This document shows positions 23,802-34,536 of a stretch of 64,000 nt of DNA, one piece after another. The DNA comes from Jaltomata sinuosa (taxonomy: Eukaryota; Streptophyta; Magnoliopsida; Solanales; Solanaceae), in NCBI GenBank assembly GCA_003996215.1, contig QJPP01007219.1, positions 1,302,001 through 1,366,000 of the forward strand, in the 5' to 3' direction. Position 1 is the stretch's first letter. The number at the start of each line of letters is the position of its first letter. The notes beneath the pieces were generated by a model. The model saw only the letters and a program-made list of their open reading frames with translations, ran no database searches and was not told the DNA's origin. Position numbers and translations under genes: made by a program.

Positions 23802-25419
23802 TAGAAGGTTTTGAATCCATGAAGAGCATTGTTCAGTGAGTGCTACCGTATCATTTTTATTTAGTCTTCTCTTGTTGGTCATTGTATCTCTTAAATGCCT
23901 TGCATTTTGGGAAAAGCCCTGCAATATTTCAACAAGAGGTATGTTAATATTTACCTACTTTAGTAGATCAAATAACTTGGAGCAAGCCGCCTCCTCTCTA
24001 TGCTGGATCAGCCTTTGTAGGAATAGAGGAGGTATTTTTCCAAATATCACTGTAGACCACTGTGCTGCTCTCTCTAGGCGCTTTAGAGCTTGACTCCTCA
24101 ATCATGTTTTGACTAACCTATTATGACATTTCCACCCAATTCTTTTTTGTTACTTGTGATAATTTGATTAACCTATTTTGGGTTGGGATCCACGTCACCA
24201 GGTAGACCTCCAAGAGGCCTCACATTTTCTTCTTTAGTAAGTTGACCCACTTGTCTTTCAAGACTTCAGATTGCTAAGTCATTTTTTAGACTAGCTTCCT
24301 GCTTCTGTTGATCTTCTTCTAGTTTATTTAGCACTTCTATTATCTCATCAAGATGACCTTGCACAATTTTATTTTGATTCTACTAATAGCCCTCCTGCTG
24401 ACATTATAACTTTTATTGGTTTTGATTTTTTATTTTCACCCCATGATAAGTTTGGGTGGTTTCTCCAATTCTGATTGTAAGTGTTCCTAAAGTTCTGATT
24501 TATTGTGCCTCTACCTGTATATACCACAAAATGTATGGACTCTGGATTAGCTCCATAAACATCAGTTTTATGATTGCCTCCACAGACCTCACATGACAAT
24601 AATGCTTCTTGAACTTGTAGAACTTGAGCTTGTGATTGCAATTACTGTAAGCCAAATTGCTGAGATTACTAAATTATTGTTCATAGTGGCGATCTGTTCT
24701 TGCAGGCCTATCAACTTCCAGAATCCCTATAGTTTTCTTTACAACACCTCTATTAGACTCACCAGCCCACTTTTGATTGCTGTTGCTAACATGTTCAACA
24801 AAAATACTAATTCACCATAAGTTTTCTCCAGTGCTTGTCCACCTACAGCAGAACAAAGAAACAATTTAGAGTGAATATCTAAACTTTCAATGAAAGTATG
24901 TCGTAAAACTTCACGGGTATGATGGTGATGAGGACAACTTAGCAATAATATTTTAAAGTATTTCCAAGCATGGGATAAGCTTTCTCCTTTTTTTATTTAA
25001 CTCCAAGATCTCACTTCTTAGTTTGGTCCTCTTCTCAGATGGAAAGAACCTTGCTATGATTTTATGGGCTAAGTCAACCCATGAAATGATAGAATTTGAA
25101 GGCTCAAATTTTAGCCAACACTTGGCTTCCTCTAGTAATAAAAATGGGAATAACATGAGCCTCACATAGTTTGATAAGATTCTATCTGTGATGTATTTAT
25201 CAGTGGAAATGTACTTGCGGGACCTTATGTGGTATACCTATAAATTGCCCTCTTGAGTGAAATCGTTGCACCATGTTTTTCTTTAGCTCCTATCTTCTAG
25301 TAATTGTTAGTTTGACAAATACTAATGGTTACATCACCAGCGAGTTGGAGTGCCACATTGTAAACTGGTACTAGGGCTGGTAGTTAGTTTGCCACCACTA
25401 CTGAAGGTTCATTAGCCAT
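23802..25419 (-). pseudogene. Athila/Tat-type gag and gag-protease linker
   Basis: ATG at 25419 (MANEPSVVVAN). Fragments in order are LFPFLLLEEAKCWLKF and LAHKIIARFFPSEKRTKLR (25165-25000), CPHH (24935), CEVCGGNHKTDVYG with YNQNWRNHPNLSWG (24590-24420), LERQVGQLTKEE with LGGLPGDVDPNPK (24300-24180), and the linker EILQGF, LTEQCSSWIQNLLP (to 23803). These are the usual landmarks of Athila/Tat Gag; the CCHC knuckle is of the CxxCGGxH kind with its last Cys replaced by Tyr. Frameshifts and stops are frequent. The reading continues at 5036 across the LARD-A insertion. Confidence 0.82.
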
Positions 25420-25658
25420 TTTTGCAAGTAGTTGGTTGTTGTGTGCTTGTAACAGAGTTTTCTCCCTCAATCTTTTATGGAAGAACCTTTTGGGTTTCGA
25501 ATGGATTAGAGTTAGGTTCTCTACGATTTTGGAAGAGTCTGCTTCATTGTCAGAACTTTGCATAAATCTGTCACTTACAATAACACAACTAAGATCAAGT
25601 TGTTAACACTTTCAAGAACAAAAATAATAACAAAATCTTAACTTATTAATGCTTTAAT

Positions 25659-25676
25659 TCTCCGACAATAGCGCTA
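25659..25676 (-). other. Decayed tRNA-Asp primer binding site of the Athila-type element
   Basis: Minus-strand TAGCGCTATTGTCGGAGA differs from the tRNA-Asp site TGGCGCCGTTGCCGGGGA at five of 18 positions, all transitions. LARD-D at 34176 has the undecayed form. Confidence 0.75.
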
Positions 25677-25685
25677 AAAATTTAT

Positions 25686-26967
25686 TGCCTTCTAATACAC
25701 ACGCAAATACACATGATCACAAGTAATAAAGTGATTGTAAGTACAATCAGGTTTGTTGATTCTTCGTGGACTTAATTGCTGATAAGTTAGTGATATCACT
25801 ATTATGATTGTGAGAACAAGTATTTTTTTTATTCAAGATTTAATGGTTTGATTCCGCTATTAATTCTACTGACACAATAAAATTAAATGTGCATAAGGTT
25901 TGTAGGAGTTTTTCATAGAGTTATTAAGACCTAGGGTTATGACGCCTGCATAATTTCATCATATTTTATACATATTTTTAAAGCTTTATTATGATATTTA
26001 TCAAATTGTTGAGTCACAAAATTGATGTTATGGTCATGATCTCTCGATCCTCTAACTATCTATTCGGGTTAGCCTTCGAACTACATCATTGAACGGGGAT
26101 AGTCGAACTAATCCAAATGCAATTATTTATCTTTCTGTATGTGTCCCAATTAGGGAGAACTAGGTATGTCTCCTTTCTAGCCACAAATATATCTGTAGAT
26201 GGATTCTACCCCCTTAACCCACATTCTATTCTAGTCTTTGTCTCTTGAGGCCCTCTAAAAATTATCCGTTTATCCTATTGATCGTGAAGTAATAGAATAG
26301 TAAGAACAATATTAAGAGAAAAAGAATGTAATGGTAGATTTTGAAATAATAATCTATATATTAACTATGATGTCCATACTACAGTCACAACCCTAGATAG
26401 AGGGATTTTAGTTACTCATAATTCGATTATAAAGCAAAAATTAAAGTATAAATGATAAATAATGCTAAGTAAAAAGTTTAAGAAATAACCCTATGATAGT
26501 TGAGACTTTTATCTAGCTCTGTACTGTTACATTATTTATTATCCTCTAAAAATAAATTAGGAGGTGTATTAAAAATATTTAAAAATACGTAGATGAGCCC
26601 TCCTAGTCGGACAGAAAAAGGTAGAATTTTGCCTCTACTTTTGCTGGCTCACAGCGCAAGTGGCTTTTTCTCGCCCTGAAAATCATCTTACAAGGTGTAA
26701 ACTTTGGGGGGGAGGGTGAAAATGAGTCCCTCTTTGCGTTGAAATTCATTCCATTATCCTCAGGCTTTGCCCCAGTTTTTTCTTCACAAAATTCTACCAT
26801 TTTATGCTCCACTTTAGCTTCTTTCACCTAAATTGCACAAAATAACTTATATAAGTGATAAAACATAAAATTAAGCATAAATCACTAGTATTAAGCCAAA
26901 TTATCCTTAAAATAAAGCTTAAATTTGAGAAAATATAGTAAAACGAGTGTATATTATCTCCATATCA
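25686..26967 (-). repeat. 5' LTR of the Athila-type element
   Basis: About 1282 bp between TG (25686) and CA (26967), next to the primer site. Its promoter end, from 26280, is copied in tandem to the right. A matching 3' LTR was not found to the left of 4554. Confidence 0.7.
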
Positions 26968-28091
26968 ATAAGAAGTACAATAGACCATAGTTGATCGTGA
27001 AGTAATAGAATAGTAAGAATAATATTAAGAGAAAAAAATGTAATGGTAGATTTTGAAATAATAATCTATATATTAACTATGATGTCCATACTACAGTCAC
27101 AACCCTAGATAGAGGGATTTTAGTCACTCATAATTCGATTATAAAGCAAAAATTAAAGTATAAATGATAAATAATGCTAAGTAAAAAGTTTAAGAAATAA
27201 CCCTATGATAGTTGAGACTTTTATCTAGCTCTGTACTGTTACATTATTTATTATCCTCTAAAAATAAATTAGGAGGTGTATTAAAAATATTTAAAAATAC
27301 GTAGATGAGCCCTCCTAGTCGGACAGAAAAAGGTAGAATTTTGCCTCTACTTTTGCTGGCTCACAGCGCAAGTGGCTTTTTCTCGCCCTGAAAATCATCT
27401 TACAAGGTGTAAACTTTGGGGGGGAGGGTGAAAATGAGTCCCTCTTTGCGTTGAAATTCATTCCATTATCCTCAGGCTTTGCCCCAGTTTTTTCTTCACA
27501 AAATTCTACCATTTTATGCTCCACTTTAGCTTCTTTCACCTAAATTGCACAAAATAACTTATATAAGTGATAAAACATAAAATTAAGCATAAATCACTAG
27601 TATTAAGCCAAATTATCCTTAAAATAAAGCTTAAATTTGAGAAAATATAGTAAAACGAGTGTATATTATCTCCATATCAATAAGAAGTACAATAGACCAT
27701 AGTTGATCGTGAAGTAATAGAATAGTAAGAATAATATTAAGAGAAAAAAATGTAATGGTAGATTTTGAAATAATAATCTATATATTAACTATGATGTCCA
27801 TACTACAGTCACAACCCTAGATAGAGGGATTTTAGTCACTCATAATTCGATTATAAAGCAAAAATTAAAGTATAAATGATAAATAATGCTAAGTAAAAAG
27901 TTTAAGAAATAACCCTATGATAGTTGAGACTTTTATCTAGCTCTGTACTGTTACATTATTTATTATCCGCTAAAAATAAACTAGGAGTTGTATTAACAAT
28001 ATTTAAAAATACCTAGATGAGCCCTCCTAGCCGGACATAAAAAGGTAGAATGTTGCCTCTACTTTTGCTGGCTCACAACGCAAGTGGCTTT
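26280..28091. repeat. 712-bp tandem array of the Athila LTR promoter end
   Basis: Units start at 26280, 26993 and 27705 with GATCGTGAAG; the third is cut after 387 bp by the hAT element. Each complete unit is about 688 bp of LTR plus 25 bp beyond its end (ATAAGAAGTACAATAGACCA...). Units 1 and 2 are almost identical, while the distal part of unit 3 carries many more changes. A 74-codon minus ORF in units 1 and 2 (26603-26827 and 27315-27539) is identical only because the DNA is, and is not a gene. Confidence 0.95.
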
Positions 28092-28609
28092 GATTCAATT
28101 TAGGTTGGTTTTGACATTATAAAAACGAATAATATTTGGTTTGGTGTTAATCTCAAAAAAATCAGAACCAAACCGAACCAAATTGATACATATATACATA
28201 CTTAAAATATTGGGTCATTCCAAGTCCAATACTTATTCAAATAATTAAAATAAAAAGTTGGCTCATCTGATCCCACTAGCCCATTTAAGTTTAATCCTTT
28301 AAAGTAAAAAAGAAAACTTTCGTTAAGGTAAAATTAAATAGAAAAGACAACTAGACAAAAGTTAAAACTCTAGAAAATTGTCAAATTATTCATGCTTCAG
28401 TGAAGCTTTGTCAACAAATCAAACATTAAAGTTTCATCATCTTGAATTGTTTCAATTTTCTAATTTTTCGTACTTCTTGCCATGGATAATGGCAACCACA
28501 GTAAGAACCACTACTCCAAATTTATATTTTCAATGTGTTTGTAGGAATAGGAAAATAGATAAATTGGGTTATCTTTTTGTTAATTTATTTCAAGTTATTT
28601 TAATTAATG

Positions 28610-28691
28610 TATTCCCTCATCATTTATGTTAATTTATTTTAAGTTATTTTAGCTTCTCGATATCCCAATCATTTTGGGGATGGAAGGAGTA
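28610..28691. mobile_element. Possible Stowaway-like MITE remnant
   Basis: TATTCCCTCATCATTT at one end and AAATGATTGGGATATC-complementary sequence with GGATGGAAGGAGTA at the other resemble the TA-flanked CTCCCTCC ends of Stowaway elements. It also contains one half of a direct repeat, TTAATTTATTTCAAGTTATT (28579 and, with one change, 28628). Very short and degenerate. Confidence 0.3.
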
Positions 28692-28845
28692 CAAAGTTTT
28701 AATTATTGAAGTTAAATGAAAAAAAATATCATATATAGAAACTAATATATTTCTACTTCTTGGTTGTTTTGTGATAACTCCTCGTGTGTGAAGGTATATT
28801 CCATTCTATCCAAATTAACTTAAGATTTATTAATTTTTTTTCCAG

Positions 28846-30768
28846 ATGGAAACTACAACTACTCCAAAAGAGGTGAAGCTAGTGGAAGTAATCAACAAAC
28901 TATCTTCAACTACTTTGTTGGAATCTAAGCTTGACGGTGACAAAATTGACGACAATACTCCTAATCCTACTAAAAAGCACAAGAGAACAACTCCTGGCGA
29001 CTCCGATATCAGCCTTGCGAGTAATGGCAGGAAAACATCTGGCGTTTGAAAATACTATTTCGAATATGTCGATAAATAGGGAAAGCATAGGTCCAAATGC
29101 AATTACTGTACTAAGAACGTTGCTTCTAAAAGTATGAATGAGACTTCAACACTATGGAAACATCTAAATAAGGTTTATCCTAACTCTCTTCTTAGAATCA
29201 TTGATAGAAATCAAACAAGACTTAGGCCAGTTAAAAGTTGGGAACAAGCATATAGTACATGTACTATAGAAAAGGTTGTGATTAACATCAATGAGATTAG
29301 GATAGCTATTGTTGAGTTTGTCATTACTGATGAACAACCTTTTAAAGTTGTTGAAGGAGAAGATTTTAGGAGATTAATGACAGTTGTTTTGCCTAATTTT
29401 CAATTACCTTCTTGCCTAAGTGTTGCTAGACAATATTTGAAAATACATTAAAATGAGAAAGAAAAGCTTAAAAAGCTTATTCAGAATCAACGTGTATGTC
29501 TTACTAGTGATAGGTGGACATCACTTCAAAATTTAACTTATATGGTTATCAGTGTCCATTGGATTGATGATGAATGAAATTTAAAAAAGAAAATTCTCAA
29601 TTTTATTCAAACATCAGATCATAAGGGTGAGACAATTGCTAAGGGGATTGAGGCATGCTTATTAGATTGAAAGATTGAGAACATATTCACAGTGACTTTA
29701 GATAATGCAACTGCTAATGATGTTGTAGTTAAACTCTTGAAGAGGAGAACTGAGGATTGAAAAGGAGGCATCTTAGAAAATGAGTTCTTACATGTTAGAT
29801 GTAATGCTCATATTCTAAATTTGATTGTGAAAGAAGGTCTTAGTGAATAAAATAAATCTATTTCTCGAGAAAGAAATTCTGTCAAATATGTTAAGTCCTC
29901 GGTTGAAATATTTGATTCTTTTAAGTCATTTATTGAGAAAGTTAAGATTGACACTCATGGTCTTTTGACTTTAGATGTCGAGACTAGGTGGAACTCCACA
30001 TATATGATGCTAGATACGACTGTAAAGTTTGAAAGACTATTTTCAAGAATGTATGATGATCATCACAAGTATCTCAAGTATTGTTTAGAAATTAAAAGTG
30101 TTGGAGGGCATCCATCGATAAATGATCAAAAGAATATTAAAGTTTTTATTAAGTTTCTTAAGATTTTCTACCAGGTTACTTTAAAATTCTCAGGAACTTC
30201 ATATGTTACTTCCAATACTTTCTTTCATGAGATTTTTAATCTTTAAAAAGTTATTTCCAAATATGTTCATTATGAAGATTTTATTTTGAGTGGTATGGCT
30301 GAGAAGATGGAACTTAAATTTATCCAATGTTGGGGTACTTTTGATAATAGTTATTGTTTATTGTTGTTGTTTTGGATCCTCGTTACAAGTTAAAGTATGT
30401 GGAATATCTTTTTAACAACTCTTATGGTTGTGAGGAGGGAGTCAAAAGATTAAAAGTGGTGATGGATACTTTGGCTCGCTTGTATAATCAATATACAAGT
30501 TCTTTTTGTGGGACTAATACTGTCAAAATTGGTGGTCAAACAAGCTTGAATGATGAAATTGATATCATGCATAGTGACGAATATGGCAATCACAATGGGA
30601 GAAAAATTTGGCAAATGAAGTCAATGTTGAAAAATAAATCAAAACTTGACAAGTACTTGTTAGATGATTTAAAAAAGATCAAAGATTTAAATACTTTAGC
30701 TTGATGGAAAGATTTGTCTGCTAGATATCCAATTGTTTCGAGAATTGCAAGAGATGTTCTTTCTATAC
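28846..30768 (+). pseudogene. hAT transposase (BED finger, RNase-H-like core), broken
   Basis: ATG at 28846 directly follows a TTTTTTTCCAG acceptor-like site. The zinc finger CNYC with downstream His (29080-29160) is BED-like. Core phrases are LTSDRWTSLQNLTYMVIS (29500), NEFLHVRCNAHILNLIV (29780), TLDVETRWNSTYMMLD (29970) and VVLDPRYKLKYVEYLF (30365), and the start of the dimerisation domain WKDLSARYPIVSRIARDVL (30707-30760). At least five stops are TGA where the family has Trp. The reading ends at 30768 where gypsy2 begins (flank TATAC). The enzyme cuts and pastes element DNA. About 640 residues survive, close to family length minus the C-terminus. Confidence 0.88.
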
Positions 30769-31452
30769 TGTTATGCCTCGAGTCTACACCCTGAACACAA
30801 CACGATGCTTAGGGTCACAAGTGACTCCAAGCTAATCCATGCCTGTCATATACTAAGAAATCACATGAATTTAAACTGAGTGGAAGCTAAACTGAATAAA
30901 GATATATGCTCTTTAAAATTTAACTGAGAATATCTGAGTTCAAATATAAATCTAAAATAAATGAACTAACCAAAAAGTTTAAGTCTGACTCTATGTCTGA
31001 AAGCCTCTACTACTGATGAGCTGCTAGGACAAGCCTCCAGCTAACTCTGAATACTAAAACCAAAATAGACTAAGGAAAAATATCAAAATATGTCCTCGGG
31101 TGATGAGGACTCACCACAAGTTGTCACTGAGATGGTGCTGAACTGAGCTATCATGAGGCTAAATCTGAGAACTTGAACCTGCATCATGATAGGATGCATC
31201 ACATAAAGTATGTATCAATACTTTAAATATTCTGAGCATGAGGGATATACAAAGATGACTATATATATATAATATGCTAAAATACTGATATGTTATTTAA
31301 ACTGTAAGTTGAACTGTAGTATATAGGCCCAAACATATTCATGCAGAAAAAGTCTGAAATGCAGGAATAATCTGAAAAGTATAATTAAAAACTGTAAAAC
31401 TGAACTGAGGGCCTACTACCTAACTGTTAGACTAATTCTGTGTGAGAGTTTG
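30769..31452 (-). repeat. gypsy2 3' LTR, distal part
   Basis: Collinear with 53164-53880: both begin ATGCCTCGAGTCTACACC. Cut at 31452 by gypsy1; the last five bases GTTTG pair with GTCTG (47912-47916) as a decayed target duplication. Confidence 0.9.
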
Positions 31453-32899
31453 TGTGATGACCCTTTCAGTCATCTTTGCATTTCCACTTTCTTTGCACTG
31501 TTAGAGCTTACCTGTAGCATCCCCAAGTCATTTATGACTTGCTGGGACTGGTGGTTCTATGCCCGGGCCGTTCATGTGGTGTTTATGACCCTTTACCTAT
31601 TTTAGAGCCTTAACTTAGGAAATTTTTGACTTTAGTCAACATTCTTAGAAAGAAAGCTCAGAATCAAATTCCGACAGTCCTGCTGGCTCTGAAGCATAGA
31701 CTTTGGTCTAGTTGGATCCTTAGTCGGGATCTATGAGCTTTTGGAATGGTTTTATCTCACTTTCTAATATTTCAGGCTTGTTAGAGTTTGAAGTTTGATA
31801 TTAGTCAAATTTCAATAATCAAAGCATCAGATTCAAAATCTGATGGTTCCATCAGCTCTAGAATGTAGAGTTTGGGTTAGGTAGGTGGTTGGTTTGGGTC
31901 CCAGGTGAGCCAATCTCATTTTGGATGTTCAGTTGAAATTTGTAAGTGTTGACATGGGTCAACATTTCATTGAAATGACTTTTTATAGTAGTTTCGTCAA
32001 TTCTGTTGAGTCTATAATGCCATTTCCGGTAGGGTAGCATAGATCGTATACATATGCGGGGTCTCGGATGAACCCCATGGTCCCATCTGGTGACTTTGCA
32101 ACTTAAGAAAGTTGATGGTTGTTGTTTCAGGTGGAAGCCTCAAACCTTAATCACGACCGTGAGGAAGGCCACCCGATCGCGATGGTCTACCTCTTTAGGA
32201 ATTGCGACCATGAGGGCTCCTTCATGCAACTGCAATGAAGGGCCTGTGGACCCGGCACCCATTTGCTCATCACAACCGTGAGGTTATTTCTTGCAATAGA
32301 GATGAAGGTCCTGCCCTATTGTTCTTTACGACCACATGGATGGACTTTCACGATAGCGATGGTCTAGCCAGCATGATCATCACGACCGCGTAGAGTTGTT
32401 CAGATCGCGATAAAGGACCCCTGGCACTATATAATTCTTCTCCTTTGTTTTCTTCACCTTTTAAACCATTTTCCACCGTTATTTTAGAGCTCTAAGCTCA
32501 ATTTTCTATGTGGGAGCATCATTGAGTGTCGGGGTGGTATATTTCATGCCCGTGGTTGATTCATCGTCTATTATAAGTTTCTAACCTTTAATTCCATCAA
32601 TTTCTTTGTTTGATTCTTATTTTATTCTTGGGATTCAGGGGTTGTTTTAGGCCCTTTTTATTACTCGGATTATGCTCAATTTTTGAGCATGAGTTTCTGG
32701 AAATGTTAGGAACCTCGTGGTAACTTTTTTTTCTAATTTTGAGTTGTGGGGCAAACTGGCCCATTTTTTACCCTGATTTTTGACTAGGCTAATTATTAGC
32801 ATTATTTGTATCGTTAGCTTTGGATTGATGTGTAGTTTATATTTTTGATAGTTTGATCACTGTTTGGGCTTCTTAGAGCAGTTTGGGCTTGATCAACGT
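31453..32899 (+). repeat. gypsy1 5' LTR, first part
   Basis: Matches 44573-46020. A cluster of ATCGCGAT and CGACCG(C/T)GAGG words lies at 32151-32412, just before the TATA-like TATATAA (32428-32434) and a CT-rich leader. Cut at 32899 by LARD-D. Confidence 0.9.
32428..32434 (+). promoter_or_regulatory. Candidate TATA box of gypsy1 5' LTR
   Basis: TATATAA followed by a pyrimidine-rich leader (TTCTTCTCCTTTG). The 3' LTR has CATATAAC at the same place (45550). Confidence 0.5.
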
Positions 32900-34170
32900 T
32901 GATGTGCCGCCATTTTACGGCACTTTCGACTCCTTTTAACTAAGAACAATCGTACGTTTTCAAGCAACCGTCGTCGTTTTTGATGTGTTTATGGTGTATT
33001 TTCAGGAAATAGGAACAAACATGGAAACGGAAGGAAATGCGAGCAAAAAGACGTTCTGGATAAGAGTGACGGTCCGAGTGACGTTGGGATTGTGTTTCTT
33101 GGATGCACCAAGGCCGCCCGCGATTAGGATTCCTACCATGTTTGGGATTTGGTTTCTTGGATTCCTAATGCGTTTGGGATTGTGTTTCTTGGACTCCTAT
33201 AAATACCCTATGTTAGGTTTATTTTATTAGGATGCAAGTCACGTTTTTTACAATAGTTTTAGGAGATTTGAGCGAAACTTTGAGAGCAAGAAACACGGTT
33301 TCTTTGCCTCAATCTTGTTCTTAAATCGTTCTTGGGATCTTTGTTTTCCTTGTCTTGGAAACGTGTTCTTGATTCGTTCTTGGGATCTTGTTTTTCTTGT
33401 TCTTGGAATAATTGAAGGTTGTTTTCATTATATTGTAAGAATCTTTTCTCCTTATTATGAATACTATTTTCTTCTCTTCTTCTTCTAGCATGATTAACTA
33501 AACTCCCACAACTAGGGTTGGGGGAGCCATGGCAAAAGTAGCAAGATAGGTTCCGGGTAGCGACGGGTTCAATATATATGTTGTCACGTTGTTAATCATA
33601 CATTTTTTCACGTTTTCTAGTGGTTGCAAACATTAGAACATGCCTAGGTTTAATTTGCTTGAGTAAAGAGATTAAAACCGGGAAACTTGATTAACGACGA
33701 GGATTCGAGACTACCAACTCTCGTCTTATGATTAATGCTGTAACTAGATTAATCTACTTGATGTTTAGGATTGAAATCTAAAAGCAGACCTTTTCAATTT
33801 CGAGAGAATTGAAAAGTAAATTTGTCTATTTGGTTGAGAAACGTTTAGACGATACCATTAATTCAATCACATCGTGACACGCATATAGAAAGAACCCGGT
33901 TAAGCTTAGGATCGACATTGTTACCAACGCCATGGTAAACACTTCCCTAGTTCATTCTCCTATTGATTAATTCTCATACTTTATTATTTGCTTTTGTTCA
34001 TACAAAACCCCCCTATTTACCGGAAACTATTGACCATTAGTCATCTAATTCACTAAAGACTTAACTCTCACCTTATTCCCTGTGGGATCGACCCCAACCT
34101 TAGTTGGGTTCTATATTTGACTACGACCGCTTACGCTTCTTTAATTAGAGGTGTAGTTTGGGCGTTATCA
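32900..34170 (+). repeat. 5' LTR of LARD-D
   Basis: 1271 bp. A classic TATAAATA box lies at 33198-33205. The 81-codon ORF at 32985 is inside the promoter region and is not a gene. Confidence 0.95.
33198..33205 (+). promoter_or_regulatory. TATA box of the LARD-D 5' LTR
   Basis: CTCCTATAAATACC is a canonical plant core promoter; the same word is at 36474-36481 in the 3' LTR. Transcription would start around 33230. Confidence 0.75.
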
Positions 34171-34175
34171 AAAAG

Positions 34176-34193
34176 TGGCGCCGTTGCCGGGGA
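34176..34193 (+). other. LARD-D primer binding site (tRNA-Asp)
   Basis: TGGCGCCGTTGCCGGGGA, five bases after the LTR, is complementary over 18 bases to the 3' end of plant tRNA-Asp (GTC) as I remember it, including CCA. Confidence 0.88.
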
Positions 34194-34299
34194 ATACGGT
34201 TGTTTGTTAAGTCCGGTGTGTTTATTTGACTCTTAGTCATACTTTCCTGCTTTTACGTTTATTTGTTGTTTTTGTTTTTGACAGGGTACAGAGTTGTGC

Positions 34300-34536
34300 A
34301 TGCCAAGTACCCGGCACTCGGGGGAATAACCAGTACCTTACAACCCCGAGCTTGCTAGAACGTTAAGGCAGAATATGGCCGCACAACAAGGAATAGCAAG
34401 GCTCGCTGCAGAACTGCAGGCCCAACAAAATCTGAATGCTAATGGTCTGCAGGACGATATTATGCTGAATGATGAGGACATCGAGTTCTCATGCTTTGGA
34501 GACCCTGGAGGTCTCCAATATCATTCCAGAATCTGA
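34300..34536 (+). pseudogene. N-terminal gag stump of LARD-D
   Basis: ATG at 34300 reads nine codons to a TAA (34327), then the same frame stays open for 68 codons (NPELARTLRQNMAAQQG, LNDEDIEFSCFGDPG) to TGA at 34534. Position after the primer site and the Ala/Gln-rich helix fit the start of an Athila/Tat Gag. Nothing of the capsid core, knuckle or pol follows. It may serve as part of the packaging signal rather than as a protein. Confidence 0.6.

Larger units (their letters stand above)
28092..30768 (+). mobile_element. Decayed hAT DNA transposon, right end displaced by gypsy2
   Basis: Starts where the third tandem unit is cut (28088-28092). The first 100 bp hold AACCAAACC-type subterminal words common in plant hAT ends. 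The coding region (28846-30768) is followed by gypsy2 in the middle of the C-terminal domain. The right inverted end and the 8-bp duplication must lie beyond 64000 if they survive. Confidence 0.75.

Noticed and set aside
23836..24093. 85-codon plus ORF with a hydrophobic start resembling a secreted peptide
   Set aside because: The minus strand here reads the Athila gag-protease linker (EILQGF, LTEQCSS), which explains the sequence.
26603..27539. Two identical 74-codon minus ORFs that look like a conserved duplicated small gene
   Set aside because: They lie in units 1 and 2 of the LTR tandem array; the identity is of DNA as a whole and the frame is not kept in unit 3.
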